A DNA stretch of 64,000 bases, from positions 186,001 through 250,000 of the forward strand of contig JAQWSE010000005.1 of assembly GCA_029243395.1 (NCBI GenBank). Reading direction: 5' to 3'. Positions 27,548 to 36,356 of this stretch are shown here, one piece after another. The notes under the pieces were generated by a model, which did no database searches, was not told the DNA's origin, and saw nothing but the letters and a program-made list of their open reading frames with translations. The DNA is from Paracoccaceae bacterium (GTDB lineage: Bacteria > Pseudomonadota > Alphaproteobacteria > Rhodobacterales > Rhodobacteraceae). The stretch's first letter is position 1. Each line of letters starts with the position of its first letter. Position numbers and translations under genes: made by a program.

Positions 27548-28915
27548 ATGTTAATAAAAAAAATTTTAGAACCTGAAAGACAGATAGATGTGATCCATGA
27601 AACTGATGTGTTGGTGGTGGGATCAGGACCTGGCGGGCTATCGGCAGCACTGGCATCAGCTAGATGTGGAGTGGACACTACTCTAATCGAACGCTTTGGA
27701 TGTTTTGGCGGTAATATAACGGCCGTTGGAGTTGAAGGGTTTGCCTGGTATAGGCATGAGAAAACAATCGAAGCCGGTGGTATTGGTATTGAATTTGAAG
27801 AAGTAGCAAAAGAAATGGGTGCTGCCGTTCCTGAAAGTCAGTCCTTAAGTTATGAACTTGATAGCGAAGGATTCAAAGTTGTGGCCGACAAGCTTGTTGT
27901 AGATGCAGGAATTCATCCTATGCTCCACAGATCATTTTCCATGCCTATAATGGAAGGAAATAGAATTACTGGAGTGATTTTGGAATCCAAGGCTGGGAGA
28001 GAGGCTGTATTGGCAAAAGTCGTGATTGATGCGACTGGTGATGCTGACGTTGCACAAAGAAGCGGAGTACTTACAAAAAAGTTGCCCCTGGAAGAACTTA
28101 TGGCAACTTCAGTCATGTTTCACTTAGCAGGAATAAATAAATCTGCTTTTCTTTCTGAAATAAGAACTAATCCACAAGCCTACAAAGATTGGTCCGATGG
28201 AGAATGGCAGGTTCAAACCGATCGGAAGGAAGACGACATGTTTTCACCCTTTATTAAAAAACCTTTTCAGCAAGCTATAGACGATGGTCTTCTACCATCA
28301 GATTTGAAAACTATAGGAGGGACATGGGGAGCCATGCATGAAACCGGTGAATTAACTTACATGAATATTATTCAACTAGCTAAAATTGATGGCACGAATC
28401 CTGATGACCTAACAAAGGCAGAAATTGAAGGCCGCAGACAAGCGATGCTCGCTATTACTGCCCTAAAGTCCTATTACCCCGGTTGTGAGAATGCCCGACT
28501 CAGAAATTTTGGCATGACACTGGGTATTCGTGACACAAGAAAACTAGATGCATTATACAATATGAACGAAGCTGATGTTCGTCACCAAGGAAAATTTGAA
28601 GACTCGATAGGTATTTATCCCGAATTTATAGATGGGTATGGGATACTGATATTACCAACAACTGGGAGATACATGCAGTTACCCTATAGAGCAATGCTTC
28701 CTAAGAATATAGATTCTTTGCTTGTAACAGGCCGAGCAACAGGTGGAGATAAGATCGCGCATGCTGCCACTAGAAATATGTCATGCTGTAGTGTTAACGG
28801 TCAAGGTGCTGGCGTAGCAGCAGCTACAGCAGTTAAATCTAATTCACTTGTTAAAGATGTAAGTTTAGAAAGTGTTCAAAAAGAATTGGAACGCCAAGGT
28901 GTAAGAATTTACTAA
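27548..28915 (+). CDS. FAD-dependent oxidoreductase (FAD_oxidored/PF12831 type)
   Basis: About 455 residues. VLVVGSGPGGLSAALASARCG is split here as the N-terminal dinucleotide fold (GxGxxG around residue 24), followed by the C-FGGN motif (RFGCFGGNI) that marks the PF12831 group, a mid-domain DATGDADVA, and the C-terminal GRATGGDKIAHAATR plus GQGAGVAAA FAD-binding end. The physiological substrate is unknown; thiol or sugar-acid oxidation has been suggested for relatives. The ATG at 27548 is used; a GTG four codons earlier is possible. No partner gene is adjacent. Confidence 0.78.
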   Translation: MLIKKILEPERQIDVIHETDVLVVGSGPGGLSAALASARCGVDTTLIERFGCFGGNITAVGVEGFAWYRHEKTIEAGGIGIEFEEVAKEMGAAVPESQSLSYELDSEGFKVVADKLVVDAGIHPMLHRSFSMPIMEGNRITGVILESKAGREAVLAKVVIDATGDADVAQRSGVLTKKLPLEELMATSVMFHLAGINKSAFLSEIRTNPQAYKDWSDGEWQVQTDRKEDDMFSPFIKKPFQQAIDDGLLPSDLKTIGGTWGAMHETGELTYMNIIQLAKIDGTNPDDLTKAEIEGRRQAMLAITALKSYYPGCENARLRNFGMTLGIRDTRKLDALYNMNEADVRHQGKFEDSIGIYPEFIDGYGILILPTTGRYMQLPYRAMLPKNIDSLLVTGRATGGDKIAHAATRNMSCCSVNGQGAGVAAATAVKSNSLVKDVSLESVQKELERQGVRIY

Positions 28916-29332
28916 TAAAAGAAGTCTAATTCATGTCATTTATTAGTACTTCCAAATACAAAACCTGTCATAAAAACTGGAATCAGTATTTCCAAAACTA
29001 ATATACGCAACAAATAAATGATTTTCATGCCTGGCATGATTCTTTACTTCATCTGTATCGCATGTGTTGTATGAAAGAATGAAGAAGAACTTTAAACTTG
29101 TTTATGAATTTAAACCTCTTCACATATGTTATAAGTTATACAGAATGTAAAATCCTTCTCCATTCAAAAACTAACTTTAAATTTTCAAAAACAAACTTAA
29201 CGATTATCCTACATCAGAATTTTCAAGCCATCTGAATATAAAAACTCCCATATAATTAAAAAAATTGGCAAGGCAGTCGTTACGGACACCATATATTTCA
29301 GTTATCCACGACTAATAAATAGAAAGTCATCT
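28916..29332. other. Intergenic stretch, no gene seen
   Basis: About 415 AT-rich bases. The only structure noticed is ACTAATAAA (28910-28918) with its complement TTTATTAGT (28938-28946), which overlaps the stop of the preceding gene and lacks a T-run. Otherwise nothing recognisable. Confidence 0.45.
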
Positions 29333-30634
29333 ATGTTACGAATACTAAATGAAGATCCGACAGATGATCAATTTCAAACAGTACTCAACTACTACAATCG
29401 TGGTGCACTTGATAAAGCTTTGGAGATAGCCCAAGGGCTATTACGACAGTTTCCTGATTCCGCACGGATTTATAATATTCAGGGTGCAATCAATGCAAGT
29501 TTAGAGAATTTTGATTTAGCAATTCAAAGTTATTTAGAGGCTCTTAAAATTAAACCTGATTATGCACAAGCATATAACAATATAGGAGTTAGTTTAAGGA
29601 TTTGTGGACAGTTAGAACCAGCTATAGAAAGTTATAAACAGGCTCTGACAATAAAACCCGCATATGCCCAAGCTTTGAACAATCTTGGAATAGCTCTGCA
29701 GGATAATGGGGAGCAAGAAGAAGCAGAAAGAAACTTCGAGAAGGCTTTAGAAATAGAACCGCACTACGCTGAAGCCTATTACAACTTAGGATTAGCTCTT
29801 CAAAATAAAAATAATCTAGAGGCAGCCAAATTTAATTACTTAAAGGCTCTTGAGATTGCACCCAATTATGCGGAAGCCCATTATAATCTCGGTATAATTT
29901 TTCTTGACGAGGGCGAAACTACAAATGCTATAATGTGTCTGAAAAATACTCTAGCATTTAAACCAGATAGTGGTGAAGCTAGACACCTAATTAACGCGTT
30001 GACAGGGAACACCACCAATGCCCCGCCGACAGGTTACGTAGAAAAACTTTTTGACCATTATGCTGGTAACTTTGAGAAATCCTTGGTTGGCAAACTCAAT
30101 TATAAAACACCTCGAATGCTCACCGAAATAATAAGAAAGCACTCTCAAAAATCATTATTAGGTTGTGTTCTAGATTTAGGTTGTGGAACTGGGTTAATTG
30201 GAAAGGAACTAGGTAAATATTGCAATAATTTGCACGGGGTTGATTTGTCAAAGCCTATGCTTGATCAAGCTAAAAAAAAGAATATTTACCATAAATTAAG
30301 CCACTACAATCTTACTGAATATTTATCGACAGAGATACTTAATTTTGATTACTTCATAGCTGCTGACGTTTTTGTTTATATAGGCGAACTTTTAGAAATT
30401 TTCCGCTTAATAAGATTTCGTAACGGTAAGAATGGACGGTTGGTGTTTTCGACAGAGCATACGGAAAAAGACGGTTATTACCTGGAAAATTCAGGAAGAT
30501 ATTCGCATTCAAGAAATTATATAGATAGTCTTTGCAGAAAATTGGATTATAGAATATGCCATTTCAGTACATCTAATATTCGAAAAGAAAAAAATGGCAC
30601 TATTTGTGGTGGATTATACTTACTTGAATTCTAA
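29333..30634 (+). CDS. TPR-repeat protein with C-terminal SAM methyltransferase domain
   Basis: 433 residues. About six tetratricopeptide repeats fill residues 10-225 (for example AYNNIGVSLRICG, ALNNLGIALQDNG, AYYNLGLALQNKN, AHYNLGIIFLDEG), then TGYVEKLFDHYA links to a class I methyltransferase with motif I VLDLGCGTGLIG near residue 281. The TPR plus methyltransferase fusion is common in alphaproteobacteria; targets are mostly unknown and may be glycans or proteins. A larger relative with a different methyltransferase type lies at 36.4-38.8 kb. Confidence 0.85.
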   Translation: MLRILNEDPTDDQFQTVLNYYNRGALDKALEIAQGLLRQFPDSARIYNIQGAINASLENFDLAIQSYLEALKIKPDYAQAYNNIGVSLRICGQLEPAIESYKQALTIKPAYAQALNNLGIALQDNGEQEEAERNFEKALEIEPHYAEAYYNLGLALQNKNNLEAAKFNYLKALEIAPNYAEAHYNLGIIFLDEGETTNAIMCLKNTLAFKPDSGEARHLINALTGNTTNAPPTGYVEKLFDHYAGNFEKSLVGKLNYKTPRMLTEIIRKHSQKSLLGCVLDLGCGTGLIGKELGKYCNNLHGVDLSKPMLDQAKKKNIYHKLSHYNLTEYLSTEILNFDYFIAADVFVYIGELLEIFRLIRFRNGKNGRLVFSTEHTEKDGYYLENSGRYSHSRNYIDSLCRKLDYRICHFSTSNIRKEKNGTICGGLYLLEF

Positions 30635-30737
30635 ATTAATTCTATTTTTCATTACTAATTCACATTCAAATAAATTAACTCCAAATTAATCAGCATCAGA
30701 TTGCCTATGTTAGTAAAATTGAGGGATGATTAGGATT

Positions 30738-30806
30738 TCAATTAATTAGTGAAGCCCAACAATTTCTCTATTGCAACCACAATGGTGATACCGAAACCGA
30801 GCCCCC
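30738..30806 (-). pseudogene. Scrap of the 3' end of the monooxygenase-like gene at 35.35 kb
   Basis: Read on the + strand, CAATTAATTAGTGAAGCCC and the following bases match 35344 onward (CAATTAATTAGCGAGGTCC, then CAATTTCYCTATTGCAACCA, then GGTG and GAAAACGAG/GAAACCGAG). The match covers only the last 20 or so codons of that gene plus its stop, so it is a partial duplicate. Confidence 0.7.
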
Positions 30807-30837
30807 TTTTCTCTCCCTGGAGTCCTATCCCTTATCT

Positions 30838-30895
30838 TTGAATAAGCTCACCCGGACTACCCTCATTCTGCAACTTTATTGTCGCCCAAGCTTTA
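30838..30895 (-). pseudogene. Fragment of a tyrosine integrase gene
   Basis: AAGCTCACCCGGA, CCCTCAT, CTG, ATTGTCG and GCTTTA occur in the same order and spacing as in the intact integrase at about 44712-44770, corresponding to its residues about 58-79. Only this internal part survives, three bases shorter than the intact copy. It follows the gene scrap at 30738 directly. Confidence 0.65.
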
Positions 30896-30936
30896 CGTTT
30901 GTAGTACCTCTTTGCCATAGTTTATCGGCAAATACT

Positions 30937-31557
30937 TTAGGTTACGCCTTCAATTTCGCGGGATGATTGAACCGAAGGTCTAGTCTTCATTCGCTCATAA
31001 TGAGCATGAACATTCTTGGGAAGAGTCCAACCAGCAACATCGACGGCCCAAAACTCATTGTAATAAAGTGCTGCATCAGCAACAGAGAAATTACTCATCA
31101 GGTAATCTTTACCAATCAACTGAGTATTAACCAAATCAAGTGCATCGAGCATTGCCGTCTTACCACGCGTCATCAGTAATTCTTGTCCGGTCGGATCATC
31201 TGAATAAGCTTCCGGACGCCGCCACATCCGCCAAGACAACATGTGAACGGTACCTACAATGAAATCCATAACCTCGATGGTACGAACGATCCCCTCTGAG
31301 TCAGTCGGCATCAGATTTTTGTCTGGATTAGTCATGGATAACCACATGGCAATCGCCGAAAATTCAGTTAGAACACTTCCATCTTGGCGCACTAGTGCTG
31401 CCACTTTCCCCTTTGGGTTAATAGCTTTATATTCAGGTGTTTTCTGTTCGCCTTTGGATAAATCTACTATACGCAAATCATATGGAGCCCCAATTTCTTC
31501 CATCAACACATGAATACCTATTGAACAGGTTTTTTTCGCGTAACAAAGAGTATTCAT
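30937..31557 (-). CDS. Glutathione S-transferase, beta-class-like
   Basis: 206 residues. The thioredoxin-like N-domain starts MNTLCYAKKTCSIG, with Cys11 at the place of the beta-class catalytic Cys; NPKGKVAALV and LTEFSAIAMWL give the glutathione-binding cis-Pro loop and the E-S/S-A motif in modified form (FSAI rather than ESxxI). The all-alpha C-domain carries FSVADAALYY, the usual N-capping S-x-A-D box. Substrate unknown. Single gene, with the integrase scrap just past its 3' end. Confidence 0.85.
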   Translation of the reverse strand: MNTLCYAKKTCSIGIHVLMEEIGAPYDLRIVDLSKGEQKTPEYKAINPKGKVAALVRQDGSVLTEFSAIAMWLSMTNPDKNLMPTDSEGIVRTIEVMDFIVGTVHMLSWRMWRRPEAYSDDPTGQELLMTRGKTAMLDALDLVNTQLIGKDYLMSNFSVADAALYYNEFWAVDVAGWTLPKNVHAHYERMKTRPSVQSSREIEGVT

Positions 31558-31834
31558 ATGGAAATTCCTAGTTTGTTGCTTGATACCATAAAGTAACCAA
31601 AACTACTCTCTGACGCAAGACAGGATCTATGCAAAAACCCTTATATAACGATTGTATTTAACAGAAAATGGAGCTATTCCCATAGACGCTGAGATGTAAA
31701 AATGGAACTTCCGACCTAGAGGCTAGGCGACGAGATCCAAAAATGGCAACCTAACGCACATACATGATTTAAAATCAACAAAAACAGATAGGAATAAATA
31801 GACGTATTATGTATCTACTGTTAGAAAAATTGAA
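31558..31834. other. Intergenic stretch, no gene seen
   Basis: No open frame or hairpin of note; probably upstream region of the GST gene and of the small ORF at 31835. Confidence 0.4.
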
Positions 31835-31981
31835 ATGAAACGTATCTCATATTTAATGATAATTTTTGGTCTAATAGTTTTAGTTGGTGCTATTCTAAAT
31901 TCAGAAACAGATTGGGTTCAACTAATGTTTGGTGCATTTTTATGCGTTGGAGGTTATTTTACTCTAAAAGAACGAGGCTAA
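31835..31981 (+). CDS. Small 48-residue membrane protein, unknown
   Basis: An ATG-to-TAA frame of 48 codons with two hydrophobic segments (about residues 5-21 and 28-43, with WVQLMFGAFLCVGG) and a charged end KERG. The composition looks like a genuine two-helix peptide and not random AT-rich sequence. No clear ribosome site or family assignment. Confidence 0.45.
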   Translation: MKRISYLMIIFGLIVLVGAILNSETDWVQLMFGAFLCVGGYFTLKERG

Positions 31982-31984
31982 TTT

Positions 31985-32050
31985 GAAGGGCATAGAGGTG
32001 ATTATAACACTTCCAGACTTTGCTCTTTGGTTTCATTGGTTCGCCTTGTC
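31985..32050. repeat. Dispersed repeat copy 1 (partner at 39182-39248)
   Basis: GGGCATAGAGG, ATTATAACA, then TTCCAGACTTTGCTCTTTGG and TTTC-TTGG-CGCC match the second copy with a handful of substitutions over about 65 bases. Both copies are outside genes and in the mosaic zone. Confidence 0.7.
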
Positions 32051-32188
32051 CAGCCCTTTCCCAAATTTAATAAGATAAAAACGAACAATTGCCGGTACAA
32101 CTATTTTTTCCCATGCTTTTGCTTTGATTTCAATGGGTGAAAGTTCTCGTCATCTACCTTTTCTAAATTAATAAAATTTGTTTTCTTC

Positions 32189-32923
32189 TCACAGGGGGGA
32201 GCAAACTATATTGAAAGAACAGATTCCTTCAAATATATTTTGTTGAGTTTTAGCTCTATTTTTTGGGTTAAAAAGAGGCACTATATGCCACCAGATTTCA
32301 TAATTAATGTCCCACAGATATTGAATTAAAGCTCGTGACTTACTCGCATCCTCATTTTCCAGATAAAGATAAGGTCTATTTATATTAATGATATTGGTTG
32401 CTCCCTTCAAAAATTTTAATTCATAACCCTCAATATCTGCTTTTATTAAAGAGATTTTCTCAGTTGGATCTATCACGTCATCAAGTTTTTTAATTTCGAT
32501 TATTTCTTCATCACCCGGTCTTATTCCGAGTGGAATCCCCCCTGCATTTAAAACATCATTAAATTCTAATTTTTTTTCCCTAAATGTTTCAATTTTCTCT
32601 CCTAATCCAAAGCAATAAGTATAAACATTTTCAATATTATTTATGGAGAGATTTCCACACAGGATTTGAAATAAAATTCTCCTCGGTTCAAAAGAAAATA
32701 TCTTTCCATGCTGGCAAATATCTAGGGCTAGAAAGACTGTGTGAGCCCCAATATTTGAGCCAACCTCTATTATATTGTCACCAGATTTAATTATTTTCTT
32801 TAACAAATCTATTTCACCAAAAGACCATTCCCCATATAACTCAATTGATTTTGAGATAAAGTAATCAGTGCCCTTAGTAAGGAATGACACTCCAGATGCA
32901 GTAGTAAGACGAACATTAGTCAT
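32189..32923 (-). CDS. FkbM family methyltransferase
   Basis: About 244 residues of the FkbM SAM-methyltransferase family: NIIEVGSNIGAHTVFLA is motif I, IFSFEPRR the acidic strand, LIKADIEGYELKFLKGA the diagnostic D-I/V-E-G block. FkbM enzymes methylate sugars or small metabolites, often in surface-polysaccharide regions. The start is the ATG giving MTNVRL (a TTG four codons earlier is less likely). It stands alone in the mosaic region; base composition is low-GC like its surroundings. Confidence 0.85.
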   Translation of the reverse strand: MTNVRLTTASGVSFLTKGTDYFISKSIELYGEWSFGEIDLLKKIIKSGDNIIEVGSNIGAHTVFLALDICQHGKIFSFEPRRILFQILCGNLSINNIENVYTYCFGLGEKIETFREKKLEFNDVLNAGGIPLGIRPGDEEIIEIKKLDDVIDPTEKISLIKADIEGYELKFLKGATNIININRPYLYLENEDASKSRALIQYLWDINYEIWWHIVPLFNPKNRAKTQQNIFEGICSFNIVCSPL

Positions 32924-33053
32924 TTTTTTGTCCAAAAAAATTTGGACACAATTGTAACGTAAAATTTTTTATTTACCTAACCATAAGTCTACTGGATCTT
33001 TTATTGGAATAATGCCTTATTATTGTAACTAAGAAAAATTTCAAAGGTTTCTT

Positions 33054-33689
33054 TTGGAAGTGTCTAAAAATCTAACAATTTTGAGAGACAATGTTGTAGA
33101 CTTCTGCAACTCAAGAGATGATATATTGGAATTTTGTGGTAAAATTTCCAAGAATTTGAGATACAAGTCAAATCTACCGCAAAAGCAACCTGTGCAAAGA
33201 CTTGTCAATAAAATTAGTGCGCCGAAATTTTCAAAGACCAAGAACATTCTAGACAGTATAATTATAGCAAATTATGAATTGAAATGGAATACGACTTACT
33301 CTGAAAGTGAAGTTGGCACTGACTTCATAAAAAGGTATGGATGGTTCGATTTAATCGGCCCAAATGGCCCTTTTTACATGAAGGGCATCCGAATAATGAT
33401 AGGTTATTGGGGTGAAAATCTTGATTATCAAATGCATTGGCATGAGGTCGAGGAGGCGTATGTACCTCTTGCTGGTTCAGCATTATTTTGGTCCCAACAT
33501 AATGGAACAAAGATTGCCAGTGTTGGTGATATTGTGATCCACGAATCAAACGAAAAACATTGGACAAAAATGACCAATGGTTTTCTCCTAGCATTGGCGA
33601 TTTGGAAAGGAACTGATTTAAGTATAAATCCAACGATTTCTTCCCGAGATGGTACCAAGATATACGAGGTAAAAGAAAAAAAACATTGA
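33054..33689 (+). CDS. Cupin DMSP lyase-like protein (DddL/DddQ/DddW group)
   Basis: 211 residues: a helical N-terminal half and a C-terminal cupin. The metal motif is H128-W-H130-x3-E134-x-Y136 (MHWHEVEEAYVPLAG) and the distal His is H169 in GDIVIHESNEKHW, then LALAIWKGTDL. The His/His/Glu/Tyr/His set and the IGPNGPF block before it are those of the DMSP_lyase cupins, which release DMS and acrylate from DMSP. It is shorter and quite diverged, so I cannot choose among DddL, DddQ and DddW. The TTG start has AAAGG six bases upstream. It lies among accessory genes, 23 kb from dddP. Another small-molecule cupin is the alternative. Confidence 0.72.
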   Translation: MEVSKNLTILRDNVVDFCNSRDDILEFCGKISKNLRYKSNLPQKQPVQRLVNKISAPKFSKTKNILDSIIIANYELKWNTTYSESEVGTDFIKRYGWFDLIGPNGPFYMKGIRIMIGYWGENLDYQMHWHEVEEAYVPLAGSALFWSQHNGTKIASVGDIVIHESNEKHWTKMTNGFLLALAIWKGTDLSINPTISSRDGTKIYEVKEKKH

Positions 33690-33727
33690 GACCTTTAAGG
33701 AATTTTTGAAAGAAAAGATAATCAATC

Positions 33728-33850
33728 ATGGATTTAGAGGACGTTTACTTACGTCAGATAGATCAAAAGTTAAAAGAAAACAATGAATTACAAGAAGAAA
33801 CTAATAGATTATTGAAAGAGTTAATTAATGAACGGAAAGATCGGGATTGA
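33728..33850 (+). CDS. Small 40-residue charged coiled-coil peptide, unknown
   Basis: ATG-to-TGA frame of 40 codons starting 38 bases after the cupin gene. The peptide is rich in Glu, Lys, Asn and Leu with heptad-like spacing (RQIDQKLKENNELQEE, NRLLKELI), so it would form a short coiled coil. Similar tiny helical ORFs occur in many alphaproteobacteria. AAAGAAAAGATAATCA upstream is only a weak ribosome site. Confidence 0.45.
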   Translation: MDLEDVYLRQIDQKLKENNELQEETNRLLKELINERKDRD

Positions 33851-33999
33851 CCCAATGATCCCAAACAAATTAAGATTTGAAGATATTAACCATGGTTGTG
33901 AGCGGAGGCATCAAGGTGAATCTCTCAGTGCTGTGGTGAAATTTTAAACGATGAATGTGGGTTATTAACGGCCTTTGACATTCATACTAGGGGAAAAAT

Positions 34000-35217
34000 G
34001 TGACCAAACATCAAATTATTATCGTTGGTGGGGGAGCAGCAGGTATTGCTGCAGCCAGCAGTTTACGTAAGCGTGATGCATCGCTTGATATAGCAATTAT
34101 AGAACCTGCTGACCAACATTTCTACCAACCTGGCTGGACGATGGTCGGAGCGGGAGTTTTTAACAAGAATCAGACAGTACGCACTATGGATGCTGTCTGG
34201 CCGCATAATATCAAGCGTATAAAAGGTGTGGTAAGCTCCTTTGAACCCGATGACTGCACTGTTACATTAGAAGATGGATCAGCTGTCAGTTATGATTTTT
34301 TGGTTGTTGCCGCAGGTCTAAAACTAGATTGGGAAGCGGTTGAAGGTTTGAACGAAGCGCTTGGGAAGAATGGTGTTACGTCGAATTATCGCTTTGATCT
34401 TGCTCCATATACCTATGATCTTGTCAAAAAAATGAATGGTAAGACCGCGATTTTCACACAGCCACCAATGCCGATCAAATGCGCAGATGCTCCTCAAAAA
34501 GCCATGTATTTATCATGTGACATCTGGTCGAAAGCTGGAAAGCTGGACAGCATCGACGTTTCATTTTGTAACGCTGGCCCGGTTTTGTTTGGGTGCGCGC
34601 CTTACGTTCCTCCATTGATGGAATATGTTAAGAAATATGGAATTGATTTGGATTTTGGACATAACTTAATCAAAATTGATGGTCCAAAACAAAAAGCTTG
34701 GTTCAAAGTTGCTAAAGAAGGTGAAGAGTCGCAAGTAATTGAGCGCAAATTTGATATGATTCATGTCTGCCCACCTCAGTGCGCCCCTGATTTTGTAAAA
34801 AACAGTCCTTTGGCTGGCACTGGAGGTTGGGTTAATGTCGATCCAGCTACACTACAACACACTAACTTTGACAATGTTTTTGCTTTAGGGGATGTTACCA
34901 CGACGCCCAACGCAAAAACGGCTGCCGCCGCTCGTAAACAAGCGCCTATTGTGGCAAAAAACCTCATAGCCAGGATCAAACGACAAACCTTGGCATCAAC
35001 TTATGATGGCTATGGATCCTGTCCTCTAACGGTAGAGAATGGTAAAATAATTCTGGCTGAGTTTGGATATGGTGGCAAAGTGATGCCCAGTTTTCCGTGG
35101 GATTCTACAAAACCTCGCCGTGCCGCGTGGTTTCTCAAGAAATCAATACTTCCATGGGTTTATTGGAACGTTATGCTGAAAGGCCGCGAATGGATAACAA
35201 AAACCACTTCTGATTAG
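34000..35217 (+). CDS. sqr: Sulfide:quinone oxidoreductase, type II (SQOR-like)
   Basis: 405 residues of the flavoprotein family that oxidises sulfide and passes electrons to quinone at the membrane. IIIVGGGAAGIAAAS is the FAD fold; PIKCADAPQKAMYLS places Cys161 and YDGYGSCPLTV places Cys341, the redox-active pair of mitochondrial-type SQOR; NVFALGDVT and the C-terminal WVYWNVMLKGR match the same subgroup. Start is GTG with AGGGG six bases upstream. No sulfur dioxygenase or rhodanese gene is adjacent. It follows the DMSP-lyase-like gene, so a sulfur theme is possible but not proved. Confidence 0.9.
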   Translation: MTKHQIIIVGGGAAGIAAASSLRKRDASLDIAIIEPADQHFYQPGWTMVGAGVFNKNQTVRTMDAVWPHNIKRIKGVVSSFEPDDCTVTLEDGSAVSYDFLVVAAGLKLDWEAVEGLNEALGKNGVTSNYRFDLAPYTYDLVKKMNGKTAIFTQPPMPIKCADAPQKAMYLSCDIWSKAGKLDSIDVSFCNAGPVLFGCAPYVPPLMEYVKKYGIDLDFGHNLIKIDGPKQKAWFKVAKEGEESQVIERKFDMIHVCPPQCAPDFVKNSPLAGTGGWVNVDPATLQHTNFDNVFALGDVTTTPNAKTAAAARKQAPIVAKNLIARIKRQTLASTYDGYGSCPLTVENGKIILAEFGYGGKVMPSFPWDSTKPRRAAWFLKKSILPWVYWNVMLKGREWITKTTSD

Positions 35218-35351
35218 TCTCCTATGGGATCTTAAATAAGTAACTGAATTCTATGACAACTCACCTATGACTGCCATTTTTTTAATCATTACATCGATCC
35301 AATGAGCCTTAACATTTCGCTATGCGGCCGCAAAGTTGGACGATCAATTAA

Positions 35352-35750
35352 TTAGCGAGGTCCGACAATTTCCCTATTGCAACCAGAGTGGTGTGAGCGA
35401 AAACGAGCTCCCCAAGCTGATAAGGCCTCGATAGCATCTTGCTTTGCATTGCCTAAACAGAAAACCCCAGTTATATCGACATGCTCCATAACTTCAGTTG
35501 CTAGTGGGCTTGCAGCGTGATTTCCGAGACGTACTATTATAGCGTCACTATCTACAAAAAATTCTATCAATGTGGCTTCGGTTCCATTTTTTGAAATATG
35601 CCACTCATAACTGATGCTGTTTTCTTCCTTAAGATCGTAGACATATTTTTCTGCGCGCTCCCTGGAACACGTCTTAAAACTATCTGCGTCTTTCACTTTG
35701 CAATCAATTATTAAAACCATTCTGTCAGTTGCGGCATTCAAGTCAGTCAT
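35352..35750 (-). CDS. Small antibiotic-monooxygenase-fold (ABM-like) protein
   Basis: 132 residues. The first 95 fit the dimeric alpha-beta barrel of the ABM/putative quinol monooxygenase family (VLIIDCKVKDADSFKTCSRE, then SYEWHISKNGTEATLIEFFVDSDA split across two strands). The last 35 residues (WGARFRSHHSGCNREIVGPR) are an unusual basic tail. The start is the ATG with GGAG six bases upstream. A broken copy of its 3' end lies at 30738-30806. Function unknown. Confidence 0.65.
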   Translation of the reverse strand: MTDLNAATDRMVLIIDCKVKDADSFKTCSRERAEKYVYDLKEENSISYEWHISKNGTEATLIEFFVDSDAIIVRLGNHAASPLATEVMEHVDITGVFCLGNAKQDAIEALSAWGARFRSHHSGCNREIVGPR

Positions 35751-35830
35751 AGTTTTCTCCAATAATTAATTAAGTCTGGCTGAATAAGAGAGAAGGCTCG
35801 ACCATATTTTGGCTAAAACTTTGAATTTGT

Positions 35831-35854
35831 AGCTCCGCGGTAGGGATCGTAGCC
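35831..35854. repeat. tRNA-Asn-derived att-like copy A
   Basis: CTCCGCGGTAGGGATCG matches the 3' end of the tRNA-Asn gene (CTCCGGCGGTAGGGATCG at 55128-55145) except for one missing G, then reads TAGCC instead of AACCT. Same orientation as the tRNA copy. It is joined directly to an integrase remnant. Confidence 0.75.
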
Positions 35855-35950
35855 ATTTACTAAGTACCTTAATATGCCTTATTTCTTTGGCTTCTACTAA
35901 ATGTATATTACCACGTAATACGAAATGCAAGGCCCCGGATGGTCTACCAT
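35855..35950 (-). pseudogene. Remnant of the 5' end of a tyrosine integrase gene
   Basis: Reading down from the ATG at 35950 the frame begins MVDH, like MVDQ of the intact integrase at 44945, with the same GGTAGACCAAATGGTAGACC leader. A frame change after about eight codons is needed to keep similarity (HFVLRGNIHLV compared with PFVFIKRGVYYY). About 30 codons remain before the att-like copy A cuts the gene. Confidence 0.7.
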
Positions 35951-36015
35951 TTGGTCTACCCTTTATTAGGTCATTATCAATAATCTAAGAAAATCAGCAT
36001 GTTATTACTTGAGTA

Positions 36016-36042
36016 TGGCTCCGGCGGGGGATCGAACCTGTG
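36016..36042. repeat. tRNA-Asn-derived att-like copy B
   Basis: TATGGCTCCGGCGG and GGATCGAACCT match the tRNA-Asn 3' end including its encoded CCA complement (TGG), with a short change between them. It is followed by GTGACCCCAC-CATGTGTCGG, shared with copy D at 45009. The whole 35940-36345 block is a near duplicate of 44937-45342. Confidence 0.75.
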
Positions 36043-36084
36043 ACCCCACGCATGTGTCGGAGATTAACCCAGTGTACATTGGAT

Positions 36085-36290
36085 TGTCAACGATTGAGAA
36101 AGCTCCATTTCAAATGGACAGGACTGGTTCATGTCAACGCAATGTCAACGTCAATATTTGGAAGCGGTCGTAGGTTCTCATGTCAATTTGTTAAAGCGGT
36201 CGTAGGTTCTTGAAGAACTGGCGGTAGGTTCTCATGTCAAGGTCGTAGGTTTCTAGAAAAATCGCCATGTCAACGTACTTATAAACCACA
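36085..36290. repeat. Non-coding repeat cluster: TGTCAAC boxes and T-arm-like words
   Basis: TGTCAACG or close forms occur at about 36087, 36132, 36143, 36179, 36235 and 36266. GGTCGTAGGTTC or GGCGGTAGGTTC occurs at about 36166, 36198, 36220 and 36241. The second word matches the T-arm strand of the tRNA-Asn gene (GTCGTAGGTTCGATCC). These look like recombinase-binding or integration-related sequences, not coding. Confidence 0.65.
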
Positions 36291-36356
36291 CTATACAAAA
36301 CCCCATATGGTCTGTATTAATTCAAGAAATTTTTAAAAAGGCCTAATCTTAACCAA

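Noticed and set aside
28910-28946. Inverted repeat ACTAATAAA/TTTATTAGT as a terminator
   Set aside because: AT-only stem with a 19-base loop and no T-run; too weak to call.
33880-33960. Riboswitch-like stretch (GAGCGGAGGCATCAAGG, AATCTCTCAG) before the sulfide:quinone oxidoreductase gene
   Set aside because: It recalls parts of the glycine riboswitch, but the core GCCGAAGGGGC-type element is missing and I could not fold a matching aptamer; left as a note only.
36085-36290. Short repeats considered as a CRISPR array
   Set aside because: Repeat words are 8-14 bases, irregularly spaced and mixed; no constant-length repeat/spacer pattern or cas gene is present.
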